Positions 15,897-25,680 of a DNA stretch of 51,514 nt are shown piece after piece. The stretch's first letter is position 1. Every line of letters starts with the position of its first letter. The DNA is from Prosthecobacter sp. (GTDB lineage Bacteria > Verrucomicrobiota > Verrucomicrobiia > Verrucomicrobiales > Verrucomicrobiaceae), in the NCBI GenBank assembly GCA_017853885.1, contig JAFMIR010000030.1, positions 1 to 51,514 on the forward strand. Direction: 5' to 3'. The translations under genes and the position numbers were made by a program. Under the pieces are notes generated by a model that did not search any database, was not told the DNA's origin, and worked only from the letters and a program-made list of their open reading frames with translations.

Positions 15897-17840
15897 TTAT
15901 TTCTTCGCGAGCACGCGAAGGCGGATGGGATTAGACCACACGATAAAGGTGGCGTCCTTTGGCACTGCCTTGGTGGTGAAGTCCTTCACAGCCTTGTCAG
16001 CCTCCGCTTTGGCTTTTTCGGCCGTTTTGACGAGTTCGGCGGCTTTAGGTGATTTATCGGCCTTGGCCTTCGTGACGGCTTCAGCGGCCTCTTTGGCTTT
16101 CTTTTCGGCTTCGGAGAGTTCTTCAAGGTTTCGACGCACTTTCATCTTGGCGGGCCCCTGAAGAATGAAACCGTAATCGCCAGGTGCGAGCTTCAGTGTC
16201 TTCATGTCGAGCGTGAGCTTGCCATCAGCCGCCTTGGCTGGGATATCAGCCTCGGGAGCCTTAGCAGCATCAATGAGACCCAGCGCCTTCAGTTTGAGCG
16301 CATCGGTGAACTCCGCGTGGCGCACGGCCTTCAGCGCGATCTCGACTTTGCCATCCGCGGAGACCTCAATGAGGTCTTTTTGCGCGGTTTGAATTGCCGC
16401 AGGCGTGCTGAGGCTACTGACGCCGATAGCGGGCGGCCCGGCGGTGCGCTGGAGAAGATTATCACGCGCGGCATCGGCGATTGCAAAGCTGACGGAAAGG
16501 CTCTCCGGTAAGCTGGATACAAGACATGCAGCAGTCGGAGCATCTGCGGCAGCCTGAAAGGCGATGAAGCCGATCGACTGACCTTTGCCGATGAAGCCGC
16601 CAAGGCTAGTGACACCAACGGGAAGCTTGTCCGCCTTCAGTTCGATGGCTTCGCTGAGCGATGTATGGTTCAACGCGGCCACTTCGATAGCGTGAATGCC
16701 ACCTCGAAGCACATTGGCAAAGCCGACCTCACCCGTCTTCGCGTTGGCGACTTTTGGGAGGATGGTGGGCAACGCTAGAAGTCTCGTGCTGCCAGTTGGT
16801 GTAACACGCAGTTCAAACGGCAAAGCCGTGGCAAAGGCATCGCTCAGCGTGATGCGAAAGGCACCATCAGCCTTGGCCTCGTAGGCGTAAGAGGGATCGT
16901 GGTTGTCGGCCTTGATGGAGGGCGCTGGCGCCATGGCGGGAGCATCGGCCACCTCAGCCTGAGCGGTGGTGGTGCCGTCTGGTTTGAGATTTTCAATAAC
17001 GAGATGTGGATCGGTGGCGTGACCGAGTTGGTGGGAAAAAACCTCAATGACAAATTTATCGCCGGCCTTGAAGGCAAGATCAAAAACATGCAGCCCCTGA
17101 AAATCACCAGTCACCGTGCTTGGAATCGTGAGTTTTTTCTGGCTCACGTGACGCTTTTGCTTTGATGGAGCGGGTGGATCCAAGGCCAGTCGGAAGCCAA
17201 AGTCATCGCCCACGCGATGCATCAGCTCATGCACCCGGAGGCGATAAGTTCCATCGGCGGCAGCAGTAAAAGAAAGAGAGCCCTGCCGCGTACGGGCGAG
17301 CTCACGCCCGCTGGTATCCAGCACGGTGGCAAGCAATTCTGTACGTGTGTCAAAACGGTGTCCGTCAAAAGCGAGGCTGATCCCCTGCCCTTTTTTGGCT
17401 TCAAAAACGAACCACTGTGGCGTGGTAGCCTTGAATACGCCCTCGATGGCTGTGCCAAGCTTCACAGGTTGCGCCTTATCTTCCTTCAGATTTGTGCCGG
17501 TGCTGATGACCGTGTCATGAGCATCCACCTGAAATACGCGGGGATTGCTCACGCCGTAGCGCCCCACGAAATGCAAATCATGAATGCCAACAGGCAGATC
17601 CGTGGGCAGCGCCACACTGGCCTTGGTAATCGTTGAGAGTGGAATCTGCCGACCGGCGATGAGCACGGCTTGTGGAGCGTCAAGATCCGTGCCACGCAAA
17701 GAGAGTTCGATCGTAGAGCCAGGCTTGCCGCCGAGCGGCGTAACGCCTGTGAGCACGGGAGAGGGAAAAGTGGCCTGCGAATACACAGATGGTGCGATTG
17801 CAAGTATGAGCGCGGCAAGGGATAGACGGAAGGTGGACAT
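15897..17840 (-). CDS. Large secreted protein with IPT-like and PPC-like domains
   Basis: A 647-residue exported protein; residues 1-21 are a signal peptide. Residues about 28-105 resemble an IPT/TIG-like immunoglobulin fold (VTPLGGKPGSTIELSLRGTDLD). Residues about 135-215 look like a bacterial pre-peptidase C-terminal domain (FVFEAKKGQGISLAF, GTYRLRVHELMH), and a second such unit follows (about 240-345). Near the C-terminus, residues 575-625 are a Lys/Ala/Glu-rich coiled coil (EAEKKAKEAAEAVTKAKADK). Similar proteins sit beside DUF1501 and DUF1549 genes in Planctomycetes and Verrucomicrobia; no enzyme motif is seen, so a binding or scaffolding role on the cell surface is inferred. Confidence 0.75.
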   Translation of the reverse strand: MSTFRLSLAALILAIAPSVYSQATFPSPVLTGVTPLGGKPGSTIELSLRGTDLDAPQAVLIAGRQIPLSTITKASVALPTDLPVGIHDLHFVGRYGVSNPRVFQVDAHDTVISTGTNLKEDKAQPVKLGTAIEGVFKATTPQWFVFEAKKGQGISLAFDGHRFDTRTELLATVLDTSGRELARTRQGSLSFTAAADGTYRLRVHELMHRVGDDFGFRLALDPPAPSKQKRHVSQKKLTIPSTVTGDFQGLHVFDLAFKAGDKFVIEVFSHQLGHATDPHLVIENLKPDGTTTAQAEVADAPAMAPAPSIKADNHDPSYAYEAKADGAFRITLSDAFATALPFELRVTPTGSTRLLALPTILPKVANAKTGEVGFANVLRGGIHAIEVAALNHTSLSEAIELKADKLPVGVTSLGGFIGKGQSIGFIAFQAAADAPTAACLVSSLPESLSVSFAIADAARDNLLQRTAGPPAIGVSSLSTPAAIQTAQKDLIEVSADGKVEIALKAVRHAEFTDALKLKALGLIDAAKAPEADIPAKAADGKLTLDMKTLKLAPGDYGFILQGPAKMKVRRNLEELSEAEKKAKEAAEAVTKAKADKSPKAAELVKTAEKAKAEADKAVKDFTTKAVPKDATFIVWSNPIRLRVLAKK

Positions 17841-17955
17841 GGGATCATAAACCTACGCCCTTCACACGGCGGCTTTTCCAGCCATGGTGAGGTTCGCGGT
17901 CAGCAACCGGATAAAGTTTCACATGGCGTGGCAGGGTGTGGTGGGTAAGAAGGGC

Positions 17956-19413
17956 ATGATGATGCCCTTCGACACGTTTTTGAGCCGCTTGAGGCGTGCC
18001 GCCATCATTTGCGGTGTGCTGGCAGCAGCGGTCGGTTGCTCATTTTTCAAGCCACTGAGCACCAAGCGCCTCAACGCGGACCTCTCGGCTGTGCGGGGCA
18101 CGGCACCGGACCGCTGGGTAATGCTTCCAAGACCACCACAGCGGGCTGCCACTGGCTGGCTGGATGATTTTGGCAGCACAAAGCTGACAGCCTTGGTGAA
18201 TCGCGCAGTCACGACCCATCCGAGCCTGAAGGCCGCAGAGGCAAGGGTGCGACAGGCACGCGCTCAGGTGGTACAGGAAGGAGCAGCTCTGCTCCCCGCA
18301 CTCAGCGTCAATGGTTTCGCCAATCGCGCCCAAGCACCCGGCGACCAACGCTTTGCGGGGATCAACCAAATCGCCAACCGCTTCAATTGGACAGTAAATG
18401 TGGCTTGGGATGTGGATTTCTGGGGTGTGGTGGCGGACAGCCGCCGAGCTGCCGTGGCACGCATGGAGGCAAGTGATGAAACATGGCATGCGGCGCGGCT
18501 TTCCCTTGCGGCGAATACCGTGCAGACAGCGGTGACGCTTGCAGAGTCAGAGCAATTGTACCGTCTGGCGGAAGAAGACATTCGCGTGCGCAGGACTCAG
18601 CTCGGCATCCTCGAACGTCAGTTAGACCGAGGCCTAGACCCGGATCGAGCCGCTCTGGATGTCACCTTGAGCCAAGCGGATCTCGCGCGAGCGGAATCAA
18701 CTCTTCAGCAACGAGGTCGTACAGCCGACGAGACACGCCGCGCTCTTGAAGCACTTTTGGGCGACTACCCGGCAGGTAAGCAAGGAGGCATCGGCACGTT
18801 GCCGAATCTGCGCTCCGGAGTGCCAGCAGGCCTACCATCCGAAATGCTGCTGCGGAGGCCAGATCTCAGGGCAGCTGAGCGACGCGTGGCCGCGGCGCTG
18901 GCGGATGAGAGCTCGGCCAAGAAGGCACTGTTGCCAAGTTTTCGCCTCACGGGTGCTTTGGGTCGCACCTCACAGCAACTGCACCAGCTGATTAGGCCTG
19001 AGACGGCGCTTTGGAACCTCGGCACACAGGCAGCACAAACCCTTTTCCAAGGCGGTCGGCTCAAAGCGGGCATCGACCTCGAACGCGCCAGATACGATGA
19101 AAATCTACAAAGCTATGCCAACAGTGTTCTCACGGCGTTTCGCGAGGTGGAGACGGCCTTGGCAGCGGAGCAGTTTCTCACCGCTCAAGAAGTCGCATTG
19201 CAACAGGCGGCGGCCTTGGCCGCACAGGCCGAAAAGCTGGCGCTTGGCCAGTATGAAAAAGGACTGAGCGATGTTCTTACGCTGCTCGACACACGCCAGC
19301 GCACCTTTGACGCCCAGAGCGCACTGATCGCCGTGAAAGCTCAGCGCCTGCGGAACCGCGCAGCTCTACATCTCGCGCTGGGCGGTGATTTTTCCTCTCA
19401 AACGAAGCCCTGA
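17956..19413 (+). CDS. TolC/NodT-family outer-membrane efflux lipoprotein
   Basis: A 485-residue outer-membrane channel of the RND efflux type. The N-terminus MMMPFDTFLSRLRRAAIICG followed by VLAAAVGC gives a lipoprotein signal with Cys28 as lipidation site. The body shows the duplicated TolC pattern: WLDDFGSTKLTALVNRAV, HPSLKAAEARVRQARAQVV and FNWTVNVAWDVDFWG, then RRPDLRAAERRVAAALAD, FQGGRLKAGIDLERARYDE and AFREVETALAAEQ. Three ATGs (17956, 17959, 17962) can start it, with AAGAAGG just upstream; the longer frame from 17884 would put 24 residues before the signal peptide. No inner-membrane pump or membrane-fusion protein is adjacent, so it must partner with proteins encoded elsewhere, or with the polysaccharide genes that follow. 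Confidence 0.92.
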   Translation: MMMPFDTFLSRLRRAAIICGVLAAAVGCSFFKPLSTKRLNADLSAVRGTAPDRWVMLPRPPQRAATGWLDDFGSTKLTALVNRAVTTHPSLKAAEARVRQARAQVVQEGAALLPALSVNGFANRAQAPGDQRFAGINQIANRFNWTVNVAWDVDFWGVVADSRRAAVARMEASDETWHAARLSLAANTVQTAVTLAESEQLYRLAEEDIRVRRTQLGILERQLDRGLDPDRAALDVTLSQADLARAESTLQQRGRTADETRRALEALLGDYPAGKQGGIGTLPNLRSGVPAGLPSEMLLRRPDLRAAERRVAAALADESSAKKALLPSFRLTGALGRTSQQLHQLIRPETALWNLGTQAAQTLFQGGRLKAGIDLERARYDENLQSYANSVLTAFREVETALAAEQFLTAQEVALQQAAALAAQAEKLALGQYEKGLSDVLTLLDTRQRTFDAQSALIAVKAQRLRNRAALHLALGGDFSSQTKP

Positions 19414-19488
19414 CGATGCGACATGTGACGATTTTTTGCTTCGCGGGCTGAGGGCCAGCCGCTATGCTCTAGGTTTGAATTTCCCATC

Positions 19489-20985
19489 ATGATCGAACCG
19501 CCAACGCCCGATCTATTGTCTTGGCCGACAAACGGAGTCCGCCTCACACGCTTGGACGCATTGCTGTTCTTTGGCAGCGCAGCGTTGGTGGCGGCAGCGA
19601 TGGTGTTCCTGGTGCTAAAGCTGAATCTGGGGATCGCCATGGACTCACCGGACTCGAGGCGTAAGTTTCACGAGAAGGCAGTTCCCCGCCTCGGAGGTGG
19701 GCCGATCTTTCTTACCCTCTGCCTCGGGACCCTTGCCGCATGGATGATTGACGCGGTGCAATGGGGACGCTGGCTTCCGGTGGCCATCTGCAGCACGCTG
19801 ATCTTCAGTGTAGGCTTTGTCGATGATCTGAAACCTCTTGGTGCTAGAGTAAAGCTGGTAGGGCAGCTCGGCACGGCAATGATTCTTTACTCCATGGGCG
19901 TTTCAATGGATGTGCTCAGCAGCCCTTTTGGAGATGGCTCCATCTCTTTGGGCTGGATGGCTCTCCCTCTTACGCTGCTATGGCTGGTAGCCATACCCAA
20001 CATCGTCAACCTGATCGATGGAATGGACGGCCTAGCAGGAGGTTTCGGAATGTTTTTGTGCCTCACAATGGCGTTTATTGGGCATTATCAGGGTCAGGTG
20101 GATGTGGCCGCTGTATCTTTAACGATGGCAGGTGCCCTTGGAGGTTTTTTGATCTTCAACCTTCCGCCGGCCAAAATCTTTCTTGGAGACGGCGGAGCTT
20201 ACCTGATCGGGTTTTTCATTGCCTCCGTATCGTTGTTATCCTCGAACAAAGGCTCTGTGATAGGTGCCCTGCTCGTGGTGATCATCGCACTTGGCGTGCC
20301 GATCCTCGATACGACCTTTACCATTCTCCGCCGCGCCATCCGTGGCGTGCCGATCTTCCGCGCGGATGCTGAGCATATCCACCACCGCCTCATTCTGTTG
20401 GGATTTAGTAAGGGCCGTGCCCTTGTGGCGATGTACACCATGTGTCTTTTGCTTAGCTTGGCAGGGATCAGCATCCTGCTAACCAAAGGCTTGGCGCTGC
20501 CGGTGACGGGCGCCATTCTTTTCCTGCTCGCATTGGCCGGCGCACGCTACTTGGGCTATGTACGCAGCTTTGGAAACCTGCGGCAACAGCTCCGCGAGAC
20601 GTTGGAGCGGCGGCGCATGAGGGAATACTTTCGTGCCTGTGGCCGCGTGCTGGACTTTGAGGTTGAGCGCAGCCCAGACATCGAAGGTTTTGAGCGCTCG
20701 TTCTTGCATGCCATCGAACGAATGAATGTGTCCCTGCAACCTGGTCCTGACCGCGCGGAGACCCACCTCGACCTGAGTGCTGGAAGAATGCTCGTGCTGC
20801 ATCACCCCAAGGACCGGGAGTCCCCAACGGAGTGGCGTCTTCGCCTCGATGAGCTCCTGCCATCCTTGGAAGGCTGCTTGGCCCGTTGGCAGAGGCTTCC
20901 TGAGTGCCTTATGCGAAAGCTCATCCAGCCAGCCCCTCCTGCACCTTCTGGGACCTCCGCCTCCAGCCAGACCGCAGCCGCGTGA
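19489..20985 (+). CDS. WecA/TagO-like undecaprenyl-phosphate sugar-1-phosphate transferase
   Basis: A 498-residue integral membrane enzyme of the MraY/WecA family that loads a sugar-1-phosphate (commonly GlcNAc-1-P) onto undecaprenyl phosphate, the first step of O-antigen or exopolysaccharide synthesis. Catalytic motifs are present: Asp112-Asp113 in FVDDLKPLG, NLIDGMDGLAGG (174-185), FLGDGGAYLIGF with Asp234, and HIHHR (296-300) with the downstream GFSKGRA. About eleven membrane segments cover residues 24-360. The last 135 residues form a soluble tail with an Arg-rich start (RQQLRETLERRRMREYF), much longer than in E. coli WecA, and a Pro/Ser/Ala end. The ligase gene follows after 24 bases. 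Confidence 0.92.
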   Translation: MIEPPTPDLLSWPTNGVRLTRLDALLFFGSAALVAAAMVFLVLKLNLGIAMDSPDSRRKFHEKAVPRLGGGPIFLTLCLGTLAAWMIDAVQWGRWLPVAICSTLIFSVGFVDDLKPLGARVKLVGQLGTAMILYSMGVSMDVLSSPFGDGSISLGWMALPLTLLWLVAIPNIVNLIDGMDGLAGGFGMFLCLTMAFIGHYQGQVDVAAVSLTMAGALGGFLIFNLPPAKIFLGDGGAYLIGFFIASVSLLSSNKGSVIGALLVVIIALGVPILDTTFTILRRAIRGVPIFRADAEHIHHRLILLGFSKGRALVAMYTMCLLLSLAGISILLTKGLALPVTGAILFLLALAGARYLGYVRSFGNLRQQLRETLERRRMREYFRACGRVLDFEVERSPDIEGFERSFLHAIERMNVSLQPGPDRAETHLDLSAGRMLVLHHPKDRESPTEWRLRLDELLPSLEGCLARWQRLPECLMRKLIQPAPPAPSGTSASSQTAAA

Positions 20986-21009
20986 GCTACTGCTTTATCT
21001 TTTTGTTTC

Positions 21010-23583
21010 ATGGAGTTCAAAACCAGCTTCGAAAATTCTGAATCCGAGCAACGCTCGATGCCACGATTGGCCGCGGAGGATGGCAGCATCGCCGAAGCAT
21101 TTACGATACAGCAGGGTATCAAGGAGGTCGATGCGGATGACGGCGTGCCAGCCGATGCGCCCGGCAACCAGCATGAACTGGAGGGGCCCATCTGGCACGC
21201 ATGGGTTTTCGCTCTGGCCCCGCTGTTGGCCGTTCTACTAGGTGGCGCTTACTACCCTTGGGCACGCGGCATGGCCGCCTTGCTACTGGGTCTCGTGATG
21301 CTGGCATTTCCGGTGCGACGCCGATTGCCCAAAATGGTGCTCATCGCCCTCGTTGGCGTAATGCTGGCACCGTTGCTGGCCTTTCTGCCACAATCCATTT
21401 CAGGAACGATGCCATGGCGTGACACATTGACGGGCGAATGGGGGCTCCAGCTTGGTAACAGATTCACACCGCAGCCATGGGTGACGTTCGAAGCATGGGC
21501 AGGCTTTGCCTCGGGCATGCTCTGGCTGTCATGGTGCATTGGCCGCGGTTTTTCTCAGGGCCAGCGCAGCACCATCGTGAGAGTTCTGGCAGGCGGCGGC
21601 ATCGTCATCTGCGGTCTTACCATTCTGGAGGGCCTTAAGTTACTGCCGATTCATTGGTGGCCAAGACATACAGACTGGGGCCATGGCTTTGGCCCTTTCC
21701 CCAATCGCAATCACATCAGCAGCTTGGCTGCCATCACCAGCGTGCTTTGCGCCGCCTCCGCATACGAGGCGAACCGCCGCAAGGAGCGCTCGTGGATCCT
21801 CTTCGCCCTTGGCTTTTTTGTGCCTGCCGCAGTCATCTTCATGAACACGTCTCGTGCCGGCCTGATCCTGCTTTTTGTCGGCATGACGCTTTGGCTGGGC
21901 TTATCGGCCATGCGCCGTGGTTTTTTTCGGAAGATGGCGGTCACCACGTCCATCGTACTCATGATTGTCACCACGCTCTTTGTATCCCAAGGCGGCGTGT
22001 TGAACCGCATGCAGGAAGGGGGGAGCGCTGCGCTCATGCAGTCCGGCACGCGTGCCACCCTCTACCGCCATACCCTCCAAATCACCAGCGCGGCCCCATG
22101 GCTGGGCATGGGCTTCGGAAACTTCGACACCGTATTTGCCATCGCCAGCGGCAATCATGACCCTGTGCTTACCCATGATCCTAGGTCGCGTGCGCTGCAC
22201 CCTGAGAGCACGGTCCTGAGCCTCCTTGCCGAAGGTGGCCTCTCCACATTCATCCCTTGCCTGCTACTGATTGTTTGGCTGCTGCGTTCCAGCGGACCAT
22301 GGGTTGGGAAAAAGACCAAGGACCGCTCCCGTCGCCATGATCGGCGCATCCGCAACAGTGCCGCCATCGGCGTGCTGCTCGGCCTGCTGCACAGCGCCGT
22401 TGACGTGCCGATGAGCAATCTCGCTTTCTTTGCCGTGATCGCCCTGCTAGCCGGCACAGCTGTGCGTCCCCGCCACCTGCCACGCGACTCGTCTCTTTTG
22501 GACAAATCTCTCATGGTTGGCGCGGGAGGAGCCTTGATGGGTTTAGGCCTCGCTTGGTCGATGGTGGCTTTTGGCAATCCCGTACTGCCCGGCAGCAGCT
22601 CCGCCCGCATGCTGCGGATGAAAGCTCGTGACTTGGCCAACTCTGGCGCCGCTACCGACGCCCTGCCGCTCATTGATCGTGCCATCAGCATGCGCCCACT
22701 TGATTTCACGTTGTATTTCGAACGCGCAGAGATCCGCCTCGTGCTGCGTCAAGACTACGACAGCGCATTGCTCGATTTTACCCGCGCACGCATGCTCGAA
22801 CCCTTCTACGCTTACATGTGCTACACAGAGGGACTCGCCTGGCTGGCCTCACCGCAGCCAGAGAATGCCATCTTAGGCTGGCGTGAATTCTTGCGCCGCT
22901 TTCCCGCCGCAGGCCCTGGCGTTCATGGCTACTACCGGCAGATGATCAACCACACCATCCAATTCCCCGAACTGCGCGAACAAGTGTGGAAGCTGTCAGG
23001 CAACAAAACCGAGCTTCAGCTCGACTATCTAACCAGCGTCTCGACCCGCGAAGAGTTCGAACGCTGCCTGCGTGAGATTCTCTTGCGCTCGCCGGATCTG
23101 ACGAATTTGGAAACCATTCAACGCACCACTCTTTTCGATCTGTGGAGCCGCCTCGGTGACCCAGACACCCTCATGGCAGCTATCGAGTCCAACAAATCAT
23201 GGGAACGTGATGGCGGATGGAAACTTCTCTCTGCTCACTACGCAGGAAAATCCGACTTCAAGCGTGCTTGCGAGCTCGCCTCCATCTATCTGCCCTCCCT
23301 GCTCCGCACCACGCCGGGCACCAGTATGGATGTGCAAGCACTTGAACGCGCTTTTCTGTTCAGCCCGCTGGATGCACGACTCGGCGTTGACCTCTTTCAA
23401 GCCTATAAAAACCGCAACGAGCTCGACTTGGCCATCCGCACCCTTGAAAAAGTTCGCTCAACCCCTCATCCACCAGCCTACCTGCATCAAGAGATGGCGG
23501 CCATTCACATGGCCAAAGAAGACTACCGCCGTGCATGGGAATGCTTCAACCAAGCGATGAGCCAGCCAGTCAACAATCGCTGA
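21010..23583 (+). CDS. O-antigen ligase/polymerase-like membrane protein with TPR tail
   Basis: An 857-residue protein. Residues about 60-535 contain ten or more membrane spans with Wzy_C/WaaL features: the motif FGPFPNRNHISSLAAI before a large loop, MNTSRAGLILL, and GMGFGNFDTVF with HPESTVLSLLAEGG in the periplasmic loop. These proteins join lipid-linked glycans to an acceptor or polymerise them. Residues about 545-857 are a soluble helical repeat (TPR-like) region (ALPLIDRAISMRPLDFTLYFERAEIRL, ALLDFTRARMLEP, LDLAIRTLEKVRSTPHPPAYLHQEMA, DYRRAWECFNQAM). It forms a unit with the WecA-like gene. No glycosyltransferases are nearby, so the repeat unit is made elsewhere. Confidence 0.88.
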   Translation: MEFKTSFENSESEQRSMPRLAAEDGSIAEAFTIQQGIKEVDADDGVPADAPGNQHELEGPIWHAWVFALAPLLAVLLGGAYYPWARGMAALLLGLVMLAFPVRRRLPKMVLIALVGVMLAPLLAFLPQSISGTMPWRDTLTGEWGLQLGNRFTPQPWVTFEAWAGFASGMLWLSWCIGRGFSQGQRSTIVRVLAGGGIVICGLTILEGLKLLPIHWWPRHTDWGHGFGPFPNRNHISSLAAITSVLCAASAYEANRRKERSWILFALGFFVPAAVIFMNTSRAGLILLFVGMTLWLGLSAMRRGFFRKMAVTTSIVLMIVTTLFVSQGGVLNRMQEGGSAALMQSGTRATLYRHTLQITSAAPWLGMGFGNFDTVFAIASGNHDPVLTHDPRSRALHPESTVLSLLAEGGLSTFIPCLLLIVWLLRSSGPWVGKKTKDRSRRHDRRIRNSAAIGVLLGLLHSAVDVPMSNLAFFAVIALLAGTAVRPRHLPRDSSLLDKSLMVGAGGALMGLGLAWSMVAFGNPVLPGSSSARMLRMKARDLANSGAATDALPLIDRAISMRPLDFTLYFERAEIRLVLRQDYDSALLDFTRARMLEPFYAYMCYTEGLAWLASPQPENAILGWREFLRRFPAAGPGVHGYYRQMINHTIQFPELREQVWKLSGNKTELQLDYLTSVSTREEFERCLREILLRSPDLTNLETIQRTTLFDLWSRLGDPDTLMAAIESNKSWERDGGWKLLSAHYAGKSDFKRACELASIYLPSLLRTTPGTSMDVQALERAFLFSPLDARLGVDLFQAYKNRNELDLAIRTLEKVRSTPHPPAYLHQEMAAIHMAKEDYRRAWECFNQAMSQPVNNR

Positions 23584-23592
23584 AGCATCCGC

Positions 23593-24843
23593 TTACTCGA
23601 AATTCTTCGTGCCGATGTCCGAGCGGCATTGCAGACCATCAAAGGTTACCTTCCGGCTTTCAGCATAGGCCTTGTTACGCGCCTCATGACGCGTGACACC
23701 CTGCGCCACGATGGCCAGCACGCGGCCGCCACTCGTCTCGAACTGGCCCTCTGCATTCCTTTGGGTTCCACAGTGATACACACGAGCGCCGCTTACGGCT
23801 TCAAGACCACTGATGACATCCCCACTGCGTGACGACGCTGGATAGCCGGCACTCGCCGAGATCAGACAAATGCTCCAACCGGGTGCAAAGTGAATCCATT
23901 CAGGCTTCAGACTACCCTTCGCAGCCTCAAAGACGTAGTTCGCGAAATCACCGCGCACCATCGGGAGAACGGCCTCGGCCTCGGGATCACCGAAACGGCA
24001 ATTGTACTCGATCACCTGCGGTCCGGTGGGCGTCAACATCAGGCCAAAATAGAGGAAGCCGCGGTAATTCAGGCCGTCTTTGCGAATGCCCTGCACAGTC
24101 GGCTGCACGATCTCAAGCTCGATGCGCTGCATAAGCGCCACATCAGCGAGTTCGAGTGAGGCAACCGCGCCCATGCCACCGGTGTTGGGACCTTCGTCGT
24201 TATCGCGGATGCGTTTGTAGTCACGCGCCGGCATGAGGATCTGGTATGCGTCATCGCACACAGAGGCAAAGACGGAGATCTCCGGACCCGTGAGGCATTT
24301 CTCGACCAGCAGGTCGCCAGCGCCAAAACAGCGTTTTTCCATCACTTCGACAATGAATTGCTCCGCTTCCTCTTGGGTTGTGCAAACAGCCACTCCCTTG
24401 CCAGCGGCAAGGCCGTCGAATTTTAGCACGATGGGTAGCTCAGTGATCGCGGCTTTGGCCTCGACCGCATTCGTGCAGAGGTTGAAGTCTGCGGTAGGAA
24501 TACCGTGACGCTTCAAAAACTTCTTAGCAAAGCCCTTAGAAGCCTCGAGTTGGGCAATTTCCTTCCGCGGCCCCCAACAAGGAATGCCCGCCTCAGCGCA
24601 GAGATTGGAAAGACCGGCATCCTTCACCAACAATGCCTCCTCGCCCGCCATGCAAAGGTCGATGGCATTCGCCTTCATCCACCGAATCAGCTCGGGCAGG
24701 CTGGGGACGTCCACCCGCGTGGCCAGTGTGGCGATGGCGTCGCTACCCGGATACGCGAAGAGTTCATGCTTCTGCGGCGATTCGCTGAGAGCCGTGAGGA
24801 GCGCGTGCTCGCGCCCGCCTTTGCCTGTGACGAGGATTTTCAT
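23593..24843 (-). CDS. purD: Phosphoribosylamine-glycine ligase
   Basis: A 416-residue ATP-grasp enzyme that makes GAR from phosphoribosylamine, glycine and ATP, the second step of purine synthesis. It starts MKILVTGKGGREHALLTAL and continues with LCMAGEEALLVKDAGLSNL, SKGFAKKFLKRHGIPTADF, LKFDGLAAGKGVAVC, LVEKCLTGPEISVFASVCD, ARDYKRIRDNDEGPNTGGMGAV, GFLYFGLMLTPTGPQVIEYNCRFGDPEAEAVLP, and the C-terminal domain with GARVYHCGT. One detail deviates: the first glycine loop reads GKGGREH rather than GxGGREH with Ser/Asn. It is convergent with the O-antigen ligase gene (9-base gap) and divergent from the DUF1080 gene; no other purine gene is adjacent. Confidence 0.97.
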   Translation of the reverse strand: MKILVTGKGGREHALLTALSESPQKHELFAYPGSDAIATLATRVDVPSLPELIRWMKANAIDLCMAGEEALLVKDAGLSNLCAEAGIPCWGPRKEIAQLEASKGFAKKFLKRHGIPTADFNLCTNAVEAKAAITELPIVLKFDGLAAGKGVAVCTTQEEAEQFIVEVMEKRCFGAGDLLVEKCLTGPEISVFASVCDDAYQILMPARDYKRIRDNDEGPNTGGMGAVASLELADVALMQRIELEIVQPTVQGIRKDGLNYRGFLYFGLMLTPTGPQVIEYNCRFGDPEAEAVLPMVRGDFANYVFEAAKGSLKPEWIHFAPGWSICLISASAGYPASSRSGDVISGLEAVSGARVYHCGTQRNAEGQFETSGGRVLAIVAQGVTRHEARNKAYAESRKVTFDGLQCRSDIGTKNFE

Positions 24844-24937
24844 GGGGGGCGTTCCTTAGCGTGCCACCCGAAGGGTGCAAATCAGGTTTTGGCGCGCTAG
24901 ACACAACCCTATGTGCACGTTAAACACGACCCCGTTT

Positions 24938-25585
24938 ATGCTCAAATCATTCACTCTCGCCGCCTTCGCGGCCTTCACCCTCGTCTCCGCCGCCGCCGAC
25001 AACGACGGCTGGACCTCCATGTTCAACGGCAAGGACCTCACCGGCTGGAAGTCGAATGAGGAAACGCCTGGCAGTTTCTCCATTGAGGATGGCACCATCA
25101 AGATCAGCAACGGCCGCGCTCACCTTTTCTACACCGGGCCAAATGGCGACGCGAAATTCACCAGCTTCGAGTTCAAAGCCAAGGTGAAACACATGGAGGG
25201 GAGCAACTCCGGCCTCTACATTCACACCGCCTACCAAGCCAAGGGTTGGCCGGACAAAGGCTACGAGTGCCAAGTGAACAGCACCGTGCACAAGGATCCA
25301 AAGAAAACCGGAGGCCTCTACGCCGTGAAGGACGTGCTCAACACGGCTCCTGTGGGTGATGGTGAGTGGTTCGACTACCATATCAAGGTGGACGGCAAGC
25401 ACATCACCATCTCCATCAATGGCAAAGTCACCACCGACTGGACCGAGCCGGAAGGTTGGGACCCCGCCACCGCGCTGAAAAACATGCCCGGCCGCAAGCT
25501 CAGCTCAGGCACCATAGCCATCCAAGCCCACGACCCGAAGAGCGTGGTGTATTACAAGGACCTCTTCATCAAGCCGATCAACTGA
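24938..25585 (+). CDS. DUF1080 secreted carbohydrate-binding/hydrolase protein
   Basis: A 215-residue exported protein of the 3-keto-disaccharide hydrolase (DUF1080) family, only distantly similar to the copy at 15252. The signal peptide MLKSFTLAAFAAFTLVSAAA fixes the start at ATG 24938. Family segments are GWTSMFNGKDLTGWKSN, FSIEDGTIKIS, FTSFEFKAKVKHMEGSNSGLYIHT, GYECQVNST, WFDYHIKVDGKHITISING and GTIAIQAHDPKSVVYYKDLFIKPI. A strong intrinsic terminator follows at 25614, so it is a single-gene transcript or the end of one. Confidence 0.92.
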   Translation: MLKSFTLAAFAAFTLVSAAADNDGWTSMFNGKDLTGWKSNEETPGSFSIEDGTIKISNGRAHLFYTGPNGDAKFTSFEFKAKVKHMEGSNSGLYIHTAYQAKGWPDKGYECQVNSTVHKDPKKTGGLYAVKDVLNTAPVGDGEWFDYHIKVDGKHITISINGKVTTDWTEPEGWDPATALKNMPGRKLSSGTIAIQAHDPKSVVYYKDLFIKPIN

Positions 25586-25613
25586 TCCACCGGTCCCGCA
25601 GCCTGTTTTCACC

Positions 25614-25650
25614 GACGGACGCCCCTCACCGGGCGTCCGTCTTGTCTTTC
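25614..25650 (+). terminator. Intrinsic terminator after DUF1080 gene
   Basis: GACGGACGCCC (25614-25624) pairs perfectly over 11 bp with GGGCGTCCGTC (25631-25641) around the 6-base loop CTCACC. TTGTCTTTC follows, a moderately T-rich tail. It separates the DUF1080 gene from the EboE-like gene, which begins 31 bases later. Confidence 0.85.
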
Positions 25651-25680
25651 CGCCATCGCTCGTTACATCCCACTCTCTCC

